A stretch of DNA of 64,000 bases from an uncultured Roseibium sp. (GCF_963675985.1 NZ_OY780957.1:914001-978000), one strand, 5' to 3'. Numbered from the stretch's first letter, positions 26,178 to 35,200 are shown. Notes: generated from the letters alone by a model not told the origin. Numbers and translations are program-made.

Positions 26178-27362
26178 GTGGCTGCCGAAAAACAACCGCC
26201 CCTCAAAAAAGATCACCACACGCACAAACGCCCGCCTTTCGAATGCGTGGCCCTTCTGCTTCAGGGCGGCGGCGCACTTGGCGCCTATCAGGCCGGCGTC
26301 TATGAAGCCTTGAGCGAAGCCGACCTTCAACCGGACTGGGTCGCCGGCATCTCGATCGGCGCCATCAACGCGGCAATCATCGCCGGCAACGCGCCGTCCG
26401 AACGGGTCGCCAGGCTGCGGACCTTCTGGGAACAGATCACCAGCCGGCCTTTCACAGCTCCATTTACGGAGCAGATCCGGTCGACTCTCAACGGCGAAAT
26501 GGCCCACGCGTTCTTCAATCAGCTGAGCGCCGGCATGTCGCTGGTATCGGGCGCAAAAGGCTTCTTTTCACCGCGCGTGCCGGGTCCGTTCTTCGAGCCG
26601 CATGGCTCCCCCATGGCGACGAGTTTCTACACGACCGATGCCTTGAAGAGCACTCTGGAAAGCCTGATCGATTTTGATCGCATCAATACCGACCCCATTC
26701 GCCTGGCGCTGGGAGCCGTGAACGTGAGGTCGGGAAACTTCACCTATTTCGACACGCAAACCCACCAGATCGGACCCGAACACGTGATGGCGAGCGGCGC
26801 TCTGCCACCCGGTTTCCCGGCGGTCGAAATCGAAGGGGAGTATTTCTGGGACGGCGGCCTGGTCTCCAACACGCCGCTCCAATGGGTCCTTCAGGACAGC
26901 GGTGCCAGGCAGGATACCCTCGCCTTCCAGGTCGATCTGTGGAGCGCGCACGGAGAATTTCCCAAAGACATCGGCGAAGTGAACGCACGACAGAAGGAAA
27001 TTCAGTTCTCCAGCCGAACCCGGGCCAATACGGACCATTTCAAACAGGTGCAAAGCCTGAGAGCCGCCTTGTGCGGGCTCTTGTCCAAACTCCCACCGGA
27101 CCTGGCCGAAAGCAAAGAAGCCCGGCAATTGGCGGAAGTCGCTGACGAAAAGCTCTACAATATCGTTCATCTGATCTACCGATCGAAGGGCTACGAGCAC
27201 AACTCGAAGGATTACGAATTTTCCAGAATCAGCATGGAGGAGCATTGGAAAGCAGGGTACACCGATGCTGTCCGCTCGCTGCGACATCCGGAAATCTTCG
27301 ACAGACCCTCCAGCCTCGACGGCATCCGGATTTTCGACGTCAACAGGGAAACCGCGCTCTGA
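26178..27362 (+). CDS. Patatin-like phospholipase with DUF3734 tail
   Basis: GTG start with AGGAG about 6 nt upstream. The 394-aa protein has the patatin oxyanion loop LLLQGGGALGAYQAGVYEAL, the nucleophile elbow GISIG (in WVAGISIGAINAAI) and the Asp of the dyad in YFWDGGLVSNTPL. The C-terminal 120 residues (QVQSLRAALCGLLSKLP; HLIYRSKGYEHNSKDYEFSR) match the DUF3734 extension. It is a cytoplasmic Ser-Asp acyl hydrolase. The next gene, 58 nt on, is 3-hydroxybutyrate dehydrogenase. The pairing is common in rhizobia and suggests a link to polyhydroxybutyrate or its lipid coat (inference). Confidence 0.88.
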   Translation: MAAEKQPPLKKDHHTHKRPPFECVALLLQGGGALGAYQAGVYEALSEADLQPDWVAGISIGAINAAIIAGNAPSERVARLRTFWEQITSRPFTAPFTEQIRSTLNGEMAHAFFNQLSAGMSLVSGAKGFFSPRVPGPFFEPHGSPMATSFYTTDALKSTLESLIDFDRINTDPIRLALGAVNVRSGNFTYFDTQTHQIGPEHVMASGALPPGFPAVEIEGEYFWDGGLVSNTPLQWVLQDSGARQDTLAFQVDLWSAHGEFPKDIGEVNARQKEIQFSSRTRANTDHFKQVQSLRAALCGLLSKLPPDLAESKEARQLAEVADEKLYNIVHLIYRSKGYEHNSKDYEFSRISMEEHWKAGYTDAVRSLRHPEIFDRPSSLDGIRIFDVNRETAL

Positions 27363-27420
27363 CATCCGTCTCTTTGCGCGGTCCGCTTTCAAACCGTTTC
27401 ACTGATGAGGAGATGCAAAA

Positions 27421-28203
27421 ATGCTCGCTAAGAAAACCGCTGTCGTCACAGGCTCCACGTCCGGAATCGGACTTGCCTGCGCCCGCGGGTTTGCCGAACA
27501 GGGCGCCAATGTGGTGATCAACGGTTTCGGCGATGCGGATGCCATCGAAGCCGAGCGTGCCGGCATCGAGAAGGACTTCGGTGTCCGCTGCATCTATTCG
27601 GCGGCCGACATGACCAAGCCGGACGAAATCGCGAACATGATTGCGAATGCCGAAAACGAGCTCGGATCCGTCGACGTCCTGATGAACAACGCCGGCATCC
27701 AGCATGTGGCGCCGGTCGACGAATTCCCGATCGACAAGTGGAACGCGATCATCGCCATCAACCTGTCGTCTGCCTTCCACACCATTCGGGCCGCCCTGCC
27801 GGGCATGAAGAAGCGCGGCTGGGGCCGGATCATCAACACAGCCTCCGCCCATGCGCTGGTGGCCTCGCCCTACAAGGCCGCCTATGTGGCGGCCAAGCAC
27901 GGCATTGCCGGCCTGACCAAGACCGTCGCGCTGGAAGTTGCCGAACAGGGCATCACGGTCAACGCGATCTGCCCCGGCTATGTCTGGACGCCTCTGGTGG
28001 AAGCCCAGATTCCGGACACCATGAAGGCCCGCAACATGACGGAAGACCAGGTCAAGCGCGATGTCCTGCTCACGGCACAGCCGACCAAGCAGTTCATTAC
28101 CGTGGATCAGGTCGCAGGCTACGCGGTGTTCCTGTGTTCGCCGACGGCCTCCGCCATCACCGGCGGCATCCTGTCCATGGATGGCGGCTGGACGGCTCAG
28201 TAA
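27421..28203 (+). CDS. bdhA: D-3-hydroxybutyrate dehydrogenase
   Basis: A 260-aa short-chain dehydrogenase with the NAD-binding TGSTSGIGLACARGFAEQGA, NNAGIQHVAPVDEFP and the active-site SAHALVASPYKAAYVAAKHG (Tyr-x3-Lys). The C-terminal lid residues LVEAQIPDTM and AQPTKQFITVDQVAGYAVFL are those of BdhA, which interconverts D-3-hydroxybutyrate and acetoacetate. A GAGGAGA ribosome site is close to the ATG. Probably co-transcribed with the patatin gene. Confidence 0.92.
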   Translation: MLAKKTAVVTGSTSGIGLACARGFAEQGANVVINGFGDADAIEAERAGIEKDFGVRCIYSAADMTKPDEIANMIANAENELGSVDVLMNNAGIQHVAPVDEFPIDKWNAIIAINLSSAFHTIRAALPGMKKRGWGRIINTASAHALVASPYKAAYVAAKHGIAGLTKTVALEVAEQGITVNAICPGYVWTPLVEAQIPDTMKARNMTEDQVKRDVLLTAQPTKQFITVDQVAGYAVFLCSPTASAITGGILSMDGGWTAQ

Positions 28204-28763
28204 CGGCAACCCGACAGCCAGCCTATTTCGGGGCGATCACCCCGACATCGTCAAGACGTGCAACCGGCACCCCTACCAATGCCTGTTACTCCATAGGTAG
28301 GAGGAGCCGGATGCTGTCGTTCCTGTTCGACTGCGCGAAACACCGGCCCGATCGCTGTGACAAGCCCGGCGACAATCCGTTCCAATAATCTGCAGTCCTA
28401 CGGCCGGACACCATTGGCACGACTCACCTGACAGCGAAATCATCGTCTGCCGAAATTCGGAATGTTAAACGGTGTTAAGGTCCCGGTCGCATCCTGCCTT
28501 GCATTTCGCGACGCACCCACCGTTACTTTTTCCTTAAGATAATCAACATCTTGAGATGTCCGACCTGCAACGCCTCTAGGGCTTGTGGCCGGTTGAGCAG
28601 AAACCAATTGGCAAGGCATTTGCGATAGCAATGGCACGCTGATTGTCAGGTTGTGCGTCGTCAGCGACAATGGATGGAAGAGGCAGGCAACTGCGACCCC
28701 GCCTGCTTCTTCCCTCCGTCTCCTTCAGGAAAATCGATCGACCTTCCGCCCGAATGCCTCGGC
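28204..28763. other. Gap downstream of bdhA
   Basis: Contents seen: a GC hairpin TCGGGG-CGATCA-CCCCGA close after bdhA with no T-run, a 25-codon small ORF (separate entry), and then roughly 370 bases with nothing recognisable. The last part is AT-richer. Antisense frames crossing it and the L,D-transpeptidase gene are shadows. Confidence 0.4.
28311..28388 (+). CDS. Possible 25-aa small protein
   Basis: The ATG is preceded by TAGGAGGAGCCGG, an AGGAGG box with 7-nt spacing, better than most real genes here. The peptide starts MLSFLFDCAKHRPDRC and ends DNPFQ, with two Cys and one His that could bind metal. No homologue is recognised with certainty. It is supported only by the ribosome site and isolation from other genes. 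Confidence 0.35.
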   Translation: MLSFLFDCAKHRPDRCDKPGDNPFQ

Positions 28764-29198
28764 CTACCGGGTCACGATGATTTTCGTGTTCTGCTTCCCA
28801 TTTTGACTGATCAGCGAGAACAGACGCGCCGCATTTTTGGGATGCAGCCGGATACAGCCATGCGAGGCCGGCCGGCCCAAGTTCTTGATGGCCGTGGTGC
28901 CGTGGATGGCGTAGCCGCCAAGAAAGAAGACGGAATAGGGCATCGGCGAATTGTGGTATTTCTTGGAGAAGTACCGTTTGTGCATGCGTCCGGGACGGAA
29001 CGTTCCGACCGGCGTTCTGTATCCGCGCCGGGCCGTGGACACAGGCCAGGAATGTCGAGGAAATCCGTTGATGTAGACCCGCATCTTCTGATCCGACAGG
29101 TCGACTTTGGCGACAATGGTCGCCGCTTTCGCCTCGGCACCGGCGTACCAGGCAGTTAAAACAAAACAAGACACCAAAAGGGCTTTGAAAAAACGCAT
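28764..29198 (-). CDS. L,D-transpeptidase (YkuD family), short exported form
   Basis: This 144-aa protein has a signal peptide (MRFFKALLVSCFVLTAWYAG, cleavage near AKA) and a compact YkuD domain: VAKVDLSDQKMRVYINGFPR, TPVGTFRPGRMHKRY and the catalytic motif IHGTTAIKNLGRPASHGCIR with Cys115. It forms 3-3 crosslinks in peptidoglycan or attaches proteins to it. Alphaproteobacterial genomes carry many such paralogues; this one is monocistronic. Confidence 0.9.
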   Translation of the reverse strand: MRFFKALLVSCFVLTAWYAGAEAKAATIVAKVDLSDQKMRVYINGFPRHSWPVSTARRGYRTPVGTFRPGRMHKRYFSKKYHNSPMPYSVFFLGGYAIHGTTAIKNLGRPASHGCIRLHPKNAARLFSLISQNGKQNTKIIVTR

Positions 29199-29269
29199 TA
29201 CTTACCCCCATCATGAGAACGGGGTACTGATAGCACGAATATCCTTTTTTTTCTATCAATCGCTTGGGG

Positions 29270-29523
29270 TAATACCAACCACACTTAATAGGAACCGATC
29301 TGTCCGTTTTTGGAACCTGTTCGGTCAGGAGCGGGTCGCAAGTCGATACGGGATATCGGACAAGACGCACGACGCAGCGGAATTGGTTCCAAACAGTGCC
29401 TTCGGTGGGTCGTTTCGCCCCACCGGACCGCATTGCGCCGCTTGCACCGCCAACCAGGCCGTCCCGGGCCGGCGAACCGAAACGACCCATCAGTTCGGTT
29501 CCTATTCGTTGCGGTTGGTATAA
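29270..29523. mobile_element. MITE-like element with terminal inverted repeats
   Basis: The left end TAATACCAACC (29270-29280), continuing to AATAGGAACCGATCTG, recurs inverted at the right end as CGGTTCCTATT...GGTTGGTATAA (to 29523). About 30 bp are shared, with a few mismatches. The 254-bp interior has no credible gene, although several frames stay open through it. The size, lack of coding capacity and terminal repeats fit a miniature inverted-repeat element. TAATACCAATC at 6734 and ATTGGTATGA near 19888 may be related ends. Confidence 0.6.
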
Positions 29524-29674
29524 CTTCCTTGGACACCTCATCTTAACGTAAAGATCCGACTTGGCTGATATCCGTCCGGGATTGGGAATAGTCTAGCCTT
29601 CTTGAGCGGCATGCCTTTAAGGTGCCACAGGGACGACCTATGTGATTGAGGTAAAGCAGGATCAGGGAACCGAC

Positions 29675-30502
29675 ATGCGATCCACACACTCGTTAAGGCA
29701 TATTTGCGGACTTCTTTCCGCCGCAGTCATCGGCGTTATGGCCATGGCGGCCGTACCCGCATACGCGCAGGCCATCGACAAGATCAATGCCGACAAGGGC
29801 TGCAAGGATTGCGATCTCCGGCTTGGCGAACTCCGGCAATTGAATATCGATGGCGCGAATTTCGACGGAACCATTTTGCGCGAAGCCGACATGAAGGGAG
29901 CCGTCCTGCCGAATAGTTCTTTCCGCAAAGCCGATCTGCGCAGAACGGAAGCCGAGCGCGCGGAATTGTCGTCCGCCGATTTCACCGGAGCCTCCATGCG
30001 CGGTGCCGACCTGGAGAAGGCAAACCTTCCCCGCGCCATCTTCAAGGGTACGGATCTCAGAAACACCGACTTAAACGAGACGAACCTGGAAGGCGCGGAT
30101 CTCACCGATACGGACCTGCGCGACAGCACTCTGATCCGGGTCAATGCCGCAAACGCGAGCTTCAAGGGCGCGAAAATGGACGTCGTCGATCTTGAGCGGA
30201 GCAACCTGTCCGGAGCGGACTTCTCCGGTGCCCGCCTGAAACACTCCGACCTGGACCGGATCAAGGGCGTGGGCGCCTCCTTTGCAGGCGCCGACATGAG
30301 CGGCGTTCGCCTTTCCAGCGCGGACCTGACAGGCGCGAACCTGAAGGACGCCAATCTGTCCGATGCGCTCTTGCGCCACACGCGTCTTCCCGGCGCCGAT
30401 CTGACCGGTGTCAAAGGTCTCGACCCGGCACGCATTATCGGGGCCTGCGGCGATGAAAATACAAAGCTACCGCGAGGCATTACCCTGGAGCCCTGCTCCT
30501 GA
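29675..30502 (+). CDS. Exported pentapeptide-repeat protein
   Basis: ATG 29675 is preferred (AGGGA upstream, then a clean signal peptide ending AYAQA); the frame opens at a GTG 33 nt earlier. After a Cys-containing linker (DKGCKDCDLRLGELRQLN) come about 35 tandem A(D/N)LxX repeats forming a right-handed quadrilateral beta-helix (GADLEKANLPRAIFKGTDLR and similar). Two further Cys near the C-terminus (GACGDENT, LEPCS) could form a disulfide. Located in the periplasm or on the surface; binding partner unknown. An intrinsic terminator follows immediately. Confidence 0.85.
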   Translation: MRSTHSLRHICGLLSAAVIGVMAMAAVPAYAQAIDKINADKGCKDCDLRLGELRQLNIDGANFDGTILREADMKGAVLPNSSFRKADLRRTEAERAELSSADFTGASMRGADLEKANLPRAIFKGTDLRNTDLNETNLEGADLTDTDLRDSTLIRVNAANASFKGAKMDVVDLERSNLSGADFSGARLKHSDLDRIKGVGASFAGADMSGVRLSSADLTGANLKDANLSDALLRHTRLPGADLTGVKGLDPARIIGACGDENTKLPRGITLEPCS

Positions 30503-30522
30503 CCACCTGGAAATGTTCAAAC

Positions 30523-30556
30523 AAAAAAGCGCGGCCCTTGTTTGCCGCGCTTTTTT
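30523..30556 (+). terminator. Intrinsic terminator after the pentapeptide-repeat gene
   Basis: AAAAAAGCGCGGC pairs with GCCGCGCTTTTTT across an 8-nt loop (CCTTGTTT), giving a 13-bp stem with a T-run. It lies between the rightward pentapeptide-repeat gene and the leftward porin gene and can serve both. Confidence 0.88.
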
Positions 30557-30616
30557 CTGGATGAAACGTTCAGACCTTAGAGCGAGTCGAATGGTTTAGA
30601 GTTATCGACCGACGCT

Positions 30617-31423
30617 CTAATTAAACAGGTCGAACGAAAAGCGGTAGGTCGCACCCAGGCCGACACTGAACTGGTTCTTGTCGCCCGCCTTGACGATCGG
30701 GCTATCGGCCGCATCCCCGACCAGACGATCATAGCCACCCTGCAGATGCAGCCGGACATCGTCGGTGAGGTTGTAGCTGACGCGGGTGGCAAGTCCGACG
30801 GATTTGAACCCTGCGCTGGGGTTATAGGCCGTCAGGCGTCCGCCGCTTGCAGCCGCTTCCGCCGCGCTCACGCCGAAATAGGTGTCCATGTAATTGCCGG
30901 TAGCGAAACTGGTACGCGGACCGAAGCTCCATTCGACCTTATCCATGGGAAAGAAGATCGCATCCGCGCCAAGCTGGCCCACCTGGCCGTGATGGCCGTT
31001 GATGCCCTGGCGCAACTCGGCAAAGGCCCGGAAATGATCGGTCCGGATCCCGCCACCGAGCCCAAGCTCAAGCGCCCAGTTGACGGTATTGGTTCCGGTC
31101 AGGTCCGCACTGTCGCTGGCATTGCGTTCGCCGATGAAGTTGAACGACGGATAGACGAAGAAGCCGCTCCTTTTCTTTCCGTCGGCAATCTGCCCGAGGC
31201 CCGGGAAATAGAAATTCGATACGGAAATGATCGGAAACGGATAGATCAGATAGGAATCGGCACCTTCATAACGGGGCTTCACAATACCGCCGACGCCAAG
31301 GTCCATCACATATTGACGCACCGGCTTCTCAGCCGCCGGATAGGCATCCTGCGCCTGGGCCGGAACAATGAATGCTGCAAGGGCGGTTGCGCCCAAAAGG
31401 CAGCGTGCAAAATGAGTGGTCAT
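30617..31423 (-). CDS. MipA/OmpV-family outer membrane protein
   Basis: Start at 31423 (MTTHFARCLLGATALAAFIV), since the frame upstream is not signal-like. The 268-aa product has a signal peptide ending AQAQ. The beta-barrel body is rich in alternating aromatics (GADSYLIYPFPIISVSNFYF, GFFVYPSFNFIGER, NWALELGLGGGIRTD) and ends in TYRFSFDLFN with a terminal aromatic pair, the outer-membrane insertion signature. The opening YVMDLGVGGIVKPRYEGAD is typical of MipA/OmpV, proposed scaffolds or porins. It is monocistronic. Confidence 0.83.
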   Translation of the reverse strand: MTTHFARCLLGATALAAFIVPAQAQDAYPAAEKPVRQYVMDLGVGGIVKPRYEGADSYLIYPFPIISVSNFYFPGLGQIADGKKRSGFFVYPSFNFIGERNASDSADLTGTNTVNWALELGLGGGIRTDHFRAFAELRQGINGHHGQVGQLGADAIFFPMDKVEWSFGPRTSFATGNYMDTYFGVSAAEAAASGGRLTAYNPSAGFKSVGLATRVSYNLTDDVRLHLQGGYDRLVGDAADSPIVKAGDKNQFSVGLGATYRFSFDLFN

Positions 31424-31662
31424 CTGGAATCCCGAAGACTGTGTTCGAATTTGACGGGACATTAGCACAGAAAAAGATTACCGGTGGTATATGGCTGAAT
31501 CGATTGTCGCGGCCTGTTGCATTTACGCACCGGTTAATGACCCGAAAGCGGCTTCAGCATTTACCGTATCGTCGGCCGGGACACGTAGCGTCTTGCAGGA
31601 CGGCTGCGAGAAAGCTACATGAAGCACCAGTACGAACCCTAATTAGCGATGGACGAAGACTG

Positions 31663-31953
31663 ATGCTGGCAATTCTCAACGTTGTTATGATGGCGCTGAA
31701 CATCTACGTCTATGTGGTTATCGCCAGCGCGATTTTTTCCTGGCTCTACGCGTTCAACATCATCAATTCCAGCAATCAGTTTGTCGCAATGATCGGGCAG
31801 GTGCTCTACAATCTGACCGAACCGGTGCTTCGTCCCATCCGCCGCTTCATGCCGAATCTCGGTGGTGTCGATATCTCGCCGATCATCTTGCTGCTCGGCA
31901 TCTTCCTGATTCAGAACGTCATCATTCTCTACATCGCTCCAAACGTCTATTAA
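31663..31953 (+). CDS. YggT family membrane protein
   Basis: A 96-aa protein with two hydrophobic regions (LNIYVYVVIASAIFSWLYAF and SPIILLLGIFLIQNVIILYI) flanking the diagnostic YGGT linker YNLTEPVLRPIRRFMP. Start at ATG 31663, the family N-terminus; in-frame upstream sequence is not coding-like. YggT proteins are implicated in osmotic stress and membrane homeostasis. The following DUF167 gene is its usual partner. Confidence 0.9.
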   Translation: MLAILNVVMMALNIYVYVVIASAIFSWLYAFNIINSSNQFVAMIGQVLYNLTEPVLRPIRRFMPNLGGVDISPIILLLGIFLIQNVIILYIAPNVY

Positions 31954-31970
31954 GGCCTGGAGCCTGATCG

Positions 31971-32291
31971 GTGTCCGCAGGCCATCCCTGGCGGCCATCC
32001 GGTGATGGTCTTCTGGTGGATGTCCGTCTGACACCGAAATCGTCGAAAGACGGGATCGACGGCATCGACCACCTCGCCGATGGTCGCTGTGTGCTGAAAG
32101 CCCGTGTCCGGGCCGTGCCCGAAAAAGGCGCCGCGAACGTGGCGCTGATCAAGCTGGTCGCCAAGGCTGTCGGGCTGCCGAAATCGGCCGTCGATCTGGA
32201 AAGCGGCTCGACCTCGCGAATCAAGACCCTGCGGCTGAGCGGTGACGCGGATCGGCTCAGTACCGCCCTTGGCGAAATCTGTTCCGAATAA
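31971..32291 (+). CDS. DUF167 (YggU) family protein
   Basis: The 106-aa protein has the DUF167 pattern: LLVDVRLTPKSSKDGIDGID, VLKARVRAVPEKGAANVALI and KTLRLSGD. The structure is a small alpha/beta domain and the function is unknown. GTG start, 18 nt after yggT, so a two-gene operon as in most Proteobacteria. Confidence 0.88.
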   Translation: MSAGHPWRPSGDGLLVDVRLTPKSSKDGIDGIDHLADGRCVLKARVRAVPEKGAANVALIKLVAKAVGLPKSAVDLESGSTSRIKTLRLSGDADRLSTALGEICSE

Positions 32292-32318
32292 CGGCAACGA
32301 ACGACGCCACCACTTCCT

Positions 32319-32510
32319 TTACCCCTCCAGGGACCTGGCTTCCTCCGCCAGCATGATCGGAATGCCGTTGCGGATCGGGTAGGCGAGCCTCGCGGCCCGG
32401 GAAATCAGTTCCTGGTTTGCCTCGTCGTATTCAAGCGTGGTTTTCGTGACCGGGCAGACCAGCAGTTCCAGAAGCTTGCGGTCGACCTTGCGTTCCGTCT
32501 GTTCGTTCAT
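32319..32510 (-). CDS. Trm112-like small zinc-ribbon protein
   Basis: A 63-aa protein: LLELLVCPVTKTTLEYDEAN, then LISRAARLAYPIRNGIPIML. This is the bacterial Trm112/YcaR fold, with CP-x-T at the first zinc knuckle but the later Cys pair lost. In eukaryotes Trm112 activates methyltransferases; the bacterial role is less clear. It lies 24 nt after the LonN-domain gene in the same direction. Confidence 0.85.
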   Translation of the reverse strand: MNEQTERKVDRKLLELLVCPVTKTTLEYDEANQELISRAARLAYPIRNGIPIMLAEEARSLEG

Positions 32511-32533
32511 TGTCCACTCCCGAAGCCCCGCCG

Positions 32534-33220
32534 CTACTGCAGGGTCGTTCCACCGTCGCCGCCGTTATTGGTCTTGGCGAGATCCATCTCGGTGATCGCG
32601 ATCAGGGTCTCCGCCCGCGTCTTCAGGTCTCGCGCCTCCAGAAGCGCCTGCTTTTCCTGTGCGCCGTAAGGGCACATCATGCAAAGCGCGTTGACGAGCA
32701 CTTCCGTTTCCGCTTCCGAAACGCTCTGCCAGTCCGCTTCCAGATTGTTCGCATCGAGGTAGTCGCGCAACACCTTCAACAGGCCATGTCTGTCCACATC
32801 CTCCTCGCCGACGCCGGTTGTCAGATCGTGGGCAAAAGCGGCAAAGTCGCATTCCACCTGCCGGAACGATGTGATCGTGTCGAGTTCCCGGCCGATGGCG
32901 AAACGGGTGACCCCCTGCAGGGTGATGAGGTAGCGCCCGTCACCGGATTCCTGAAAACTCGTCAACCGGCCGACGCAGCCGACCGGCGCAAGAACCGGAA
33001 AATCCGGGTCCGTCTGGATCATGTCCGGCGAAGGCTGCACCATGCCGATCAGCCGGTTCCCGGCAAGAGCCGCATCCACCATATCGATGTAACGCGGCTC
33101 GAAGATATTCAGCGGCAGCTGGGTACGCGGCAGGAGCAGCGCACCTTCCAGCGGAAACACGGGCAGGACCGGCGGCAAATCCGCAATGGTTTCATAGATC
33201 GCATTTCCCGCCTGCATCAC
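32534..33220 (-). CDS. LON substrate-binding-domain protein
   Basis: A 228-aa protein consisting of only the N-terminal substrate-recognition domain of Lon, with no AAA+ or protease part: LPPVLPVFPLEGALLLPRTQ, LPLNIFEPRYIDMVDAALAG, VGCVGRLTSFQESGDGRYLI. Stand-alone LonN proteins are common in alphaproteobacteria next to thioredoxin-like cnoX, and their role is unknown. The last third is helical (ALLEARDLKTRAETLIAI). Confidence 0.88.
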   Translation of the reverse strand: MMQAGNAIYETIADLPPVLPVFPLEGALLLPRTQLPLNIFEPRYIDMVDAALAGNRLIGMVQPSPDMIQTDPDFPVLAPVGCVGRLTSFQESGDGRYLITLQGVTRFAIGRELDTITSFRQVECDFAAFAHDLTTGVGEEDVDRHGLLKVLRDYLDANNLEADWQSVSEAETEVLVNALCMMCPYGAQEKQALLEARDLKTRAETLIAITEMDLAKTNNGGDGGTTLQ

Positions 33221-33303
33221 TTCAAGCCTTTCAGGTCATCGTGTCCGGCGCCACAAGTTCGTGCCTGCCCCTTCATGGATATCTGTTGCTGTCCGGCTTG
33301 AGG

Positions 33304-34308
33304 TCAAGAAAACAGAACGGCCGACAGCTTTCGCCGCCCGTAGTTGGTCGCCGGTTCCTTGGGGCCCCAGGCCTCGAAAAACTGCAGCAGCTGCACGCGG
33401 GCGCCATCCTCATTCCATTCGCGGTCGCGGCGGACGATCTCGATGAGCTGATCGACCGCACCGGTCCTGTCGCCGTTGCCGTTCAGGCCAAGCGCCAGGT
33501 CGAAACGGGCCTGATGATCGAGCGGATCCTTGGCAATACGCTCCTCGAATTCCGAAAGGTCGCCGAGCGCTTCCGCCTGTTCGGCCAGTTCCAGGGCGGC
33601 CTTTGCCGCCAGATAAGCGGCATCATCCTGTTTTTCGGCCGGCACCATCTCCAACGCCTGCTTGGCACGTTCGACCTCATTGACGCTCAGATAGCACTGG
33701 GCGAGGCCGGAAATAGCACGCACATTGTCCGGCTCCGCCTGCATCGCAGCGCCGAAGAGCTGTGCCGCCTGCCCGAAATCCTTGGCCTCCAGGAGCGCTT
33801 CGGCCTGTTCCAGAAACTGGTCTGCCTGGCTGACCGGGGCCGCCCCGCCGAGCTTCTCTATGAACGCCTTCACCTGGCTTTCCGACTGGGCGCCCATGAA
33901 ACCGTCAACCGGTTGTCCGTCCTTGAAGGCAATCACGGCCGGGATCGACTGGATACCCATCTGGCCGGCCACTTCCGGATGCTCATCAATATTCATCTTG
34001 GCAAGCTTGACCGCGCCCCTGGCCGCCGTCACCGCCGCTTCGATCACCGGCGTCAGCTGGCGGCACGGGCCACACCACGGCGCCCAGAAGTCGACCAGCA
34101 CGGGCTGGGTCTTGGAGGCTTCGATCACGTCCTGCATGAAGCTCTGGGTGGTGACTTCCTTGATCAGTTCGCCGCCGGCTTCTCCAGTACCGTTTCCGGC
34201 ACCGCCGCCATTGCCACCATCGCTTCCGCCACCGCCGAAGCTGCCGCCCATGCCTCCGCCGAAACTGCCGCCGAATTGGCCGCCCACGGAATAATTGCCA
34301 GTGTTCAT
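33304..34308 (-). CDS. CnoX-like thioredoxin-TPR co-chaperone (YbbN family)
   Basis: A 334-aa protein: a Gly-rich N-terminal linker (GGQFGGSFGGGMGGSFGGGG), a thioredoxin domain (about residues 50-155) with active site WAPWCGPCRQL, and a C-terminal TPR-like helical array (AEALLEAKDFGQAAQLFGAA onward). This is the YbbN/CnoX layout, a chaperedoxin that protects proteins from oxidation and hands them to GroEL. Unlike E. coli, this version keeps an intact CxxC. Grouped with the LonN and Trm112 genes downstream. Confidence 0.87.
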   Translation of the reverse strand: MNTGNYSVGGQFGGSFGGGMGGSFGGGGSDGGNGGGAGNGTGEAGGELIKEVTTQSFMQDVIEASKTQPVLVDFWAPWCGPCRQLTPVIEAAVTAARGAVKLAKMNIDEHPEVAGQMGIQSIPAVIAFKDGQPVDGFMGAQSESQVKAFIEKLGGAAPVSQADQFLEQAEALLEAKDFGQAAQLFGAAMQAEPDNVRAISGLAQCYLSVNEVERAKQALEMVPAEKQDDAAYLAAKAALELAEQAEALGDLSEFEERIAKDPLDHQARFDLALGLNGNGDRTGAVDQLIEIVRRDREWNEDGARVQLLQFFEAWGPKEPATNYGRRKLSAVLFS

Positions 34309-34416
34309 TGTCTATGCCTCAGTTTTTCAGGCTTTTGTCCGCCGATGTGCGACATGCAGACCCACTGGCCCACACGCCCCACAAGTTGTCCCTAACATGG
34401 CCCTGTCAGGCCTGAA

Positions 34417-34938
34417 TTACAAACCTGCCGATTGCGCTTCTTCGCTGACCGCCAGCACCTGCGGTTCGTGGCCGCAGCCCTTTGCGAAAACCAGCAGATC
34501 CTCGCGGGAGATTGTCGTCGTCGCGTCATTGGACAGGGGATGAAAATTCAGAATGTCATGCTGCATCATCGCCGCGTCGAAGACCGGCGTGACCCGCTGC
34601 GCCTCCCGGTCGTTGATCAGGGTAAAGGGTGTCACCGACCCCGGTGTGACACCCAGCACCTCCATCAGCAGATCCGCATTGCCGAAGGAGACCCGCCCCT
34701 GCGCACCGATCAGCTGATGGATCTTCTTCAAGTCGATAGTCGCATCATGCAGGGCGACCACCAGAAACAGCCGGCCCTTCTTGTCTTTCAGAAACAGGTT
34801 CTTGGTGTGCCCGCCGGCGATCCGGTCATGCAGATCGCCGGATTCCGCCACCGTAAAGACCGGCTCATGGTCCACGGTGGAAACCTTGATCCCGAGGCTG
34901 TCGAAAAATTCCATCAGGTCGTCGCGGCTGGCAGGCAT
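34417..34938 (-). CDS. Aminoacyl-tRNA editing deacylase, ProX/YbaK-like
   Basis: Start at ATG 34938, with AGGGGA 6 nt upstream; a TTG just before is less well placed. The 173-aa protein matches stand-alone prolyl-tRNA editing domains: YbaK/ProX opening FFDSLGIKVSTVDHEPVFTV, GGHTKNLFLKDKKGRLFLVV, IGAQGRVSFGNADLLMEVLG and VTPGSVTPFTLIND. It hydrolyses mischarged Ala-tRNAPro in trans. Monocistronic, reading leftward. Confidence 0.9.
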   Translation of the reverse strand: MPASRDDLMEFFDSLGIKVSTVDHEPVFTVAESGDLHDRIAGGHTKNLFLKDKKGRLFLVVALHDATIDLKKIHQLIGAQGRVSFGNADLLMEVLGVTPGSVTPFTLINDREAQRVTPVFDAAMMQHDILNFHPLSNDATTTISREDLLVFAKGCGHEPQVLAVSEEAQSAGL

Positions 34939-35200
34939 CAAGGTCCCCTAAAAAATTTGGTCATCTCCTGCGCTGTCTAACCCGAACCGGCCCCCTTCTC
35001 AAGAACGCCGTTGCGGCGTGAGGTCCCGATTTCCCTTGATCTTCCCTTGTTCCTGCGCCGATACATCCACAAAAGATCCACAGCGAGCCCCGCAAAAAAT
35101 TTTGCCGAAATTGCCTGTTGCAATCCGTCCCGGCTTGGTCCATATACTGCGCACCTCGCCGACAGACGGCGCTGACGAAGCGACGCGGTCGGACAAAAAT

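Noticed and set aside
28576..29541. 321-codon minus-strand frame across the MITE and L,D-transpeptidase gene
   Set aside because: It runs out of frame through the clear L,D-transpeptidase gene and through the repeat; sequence is not protein-like.
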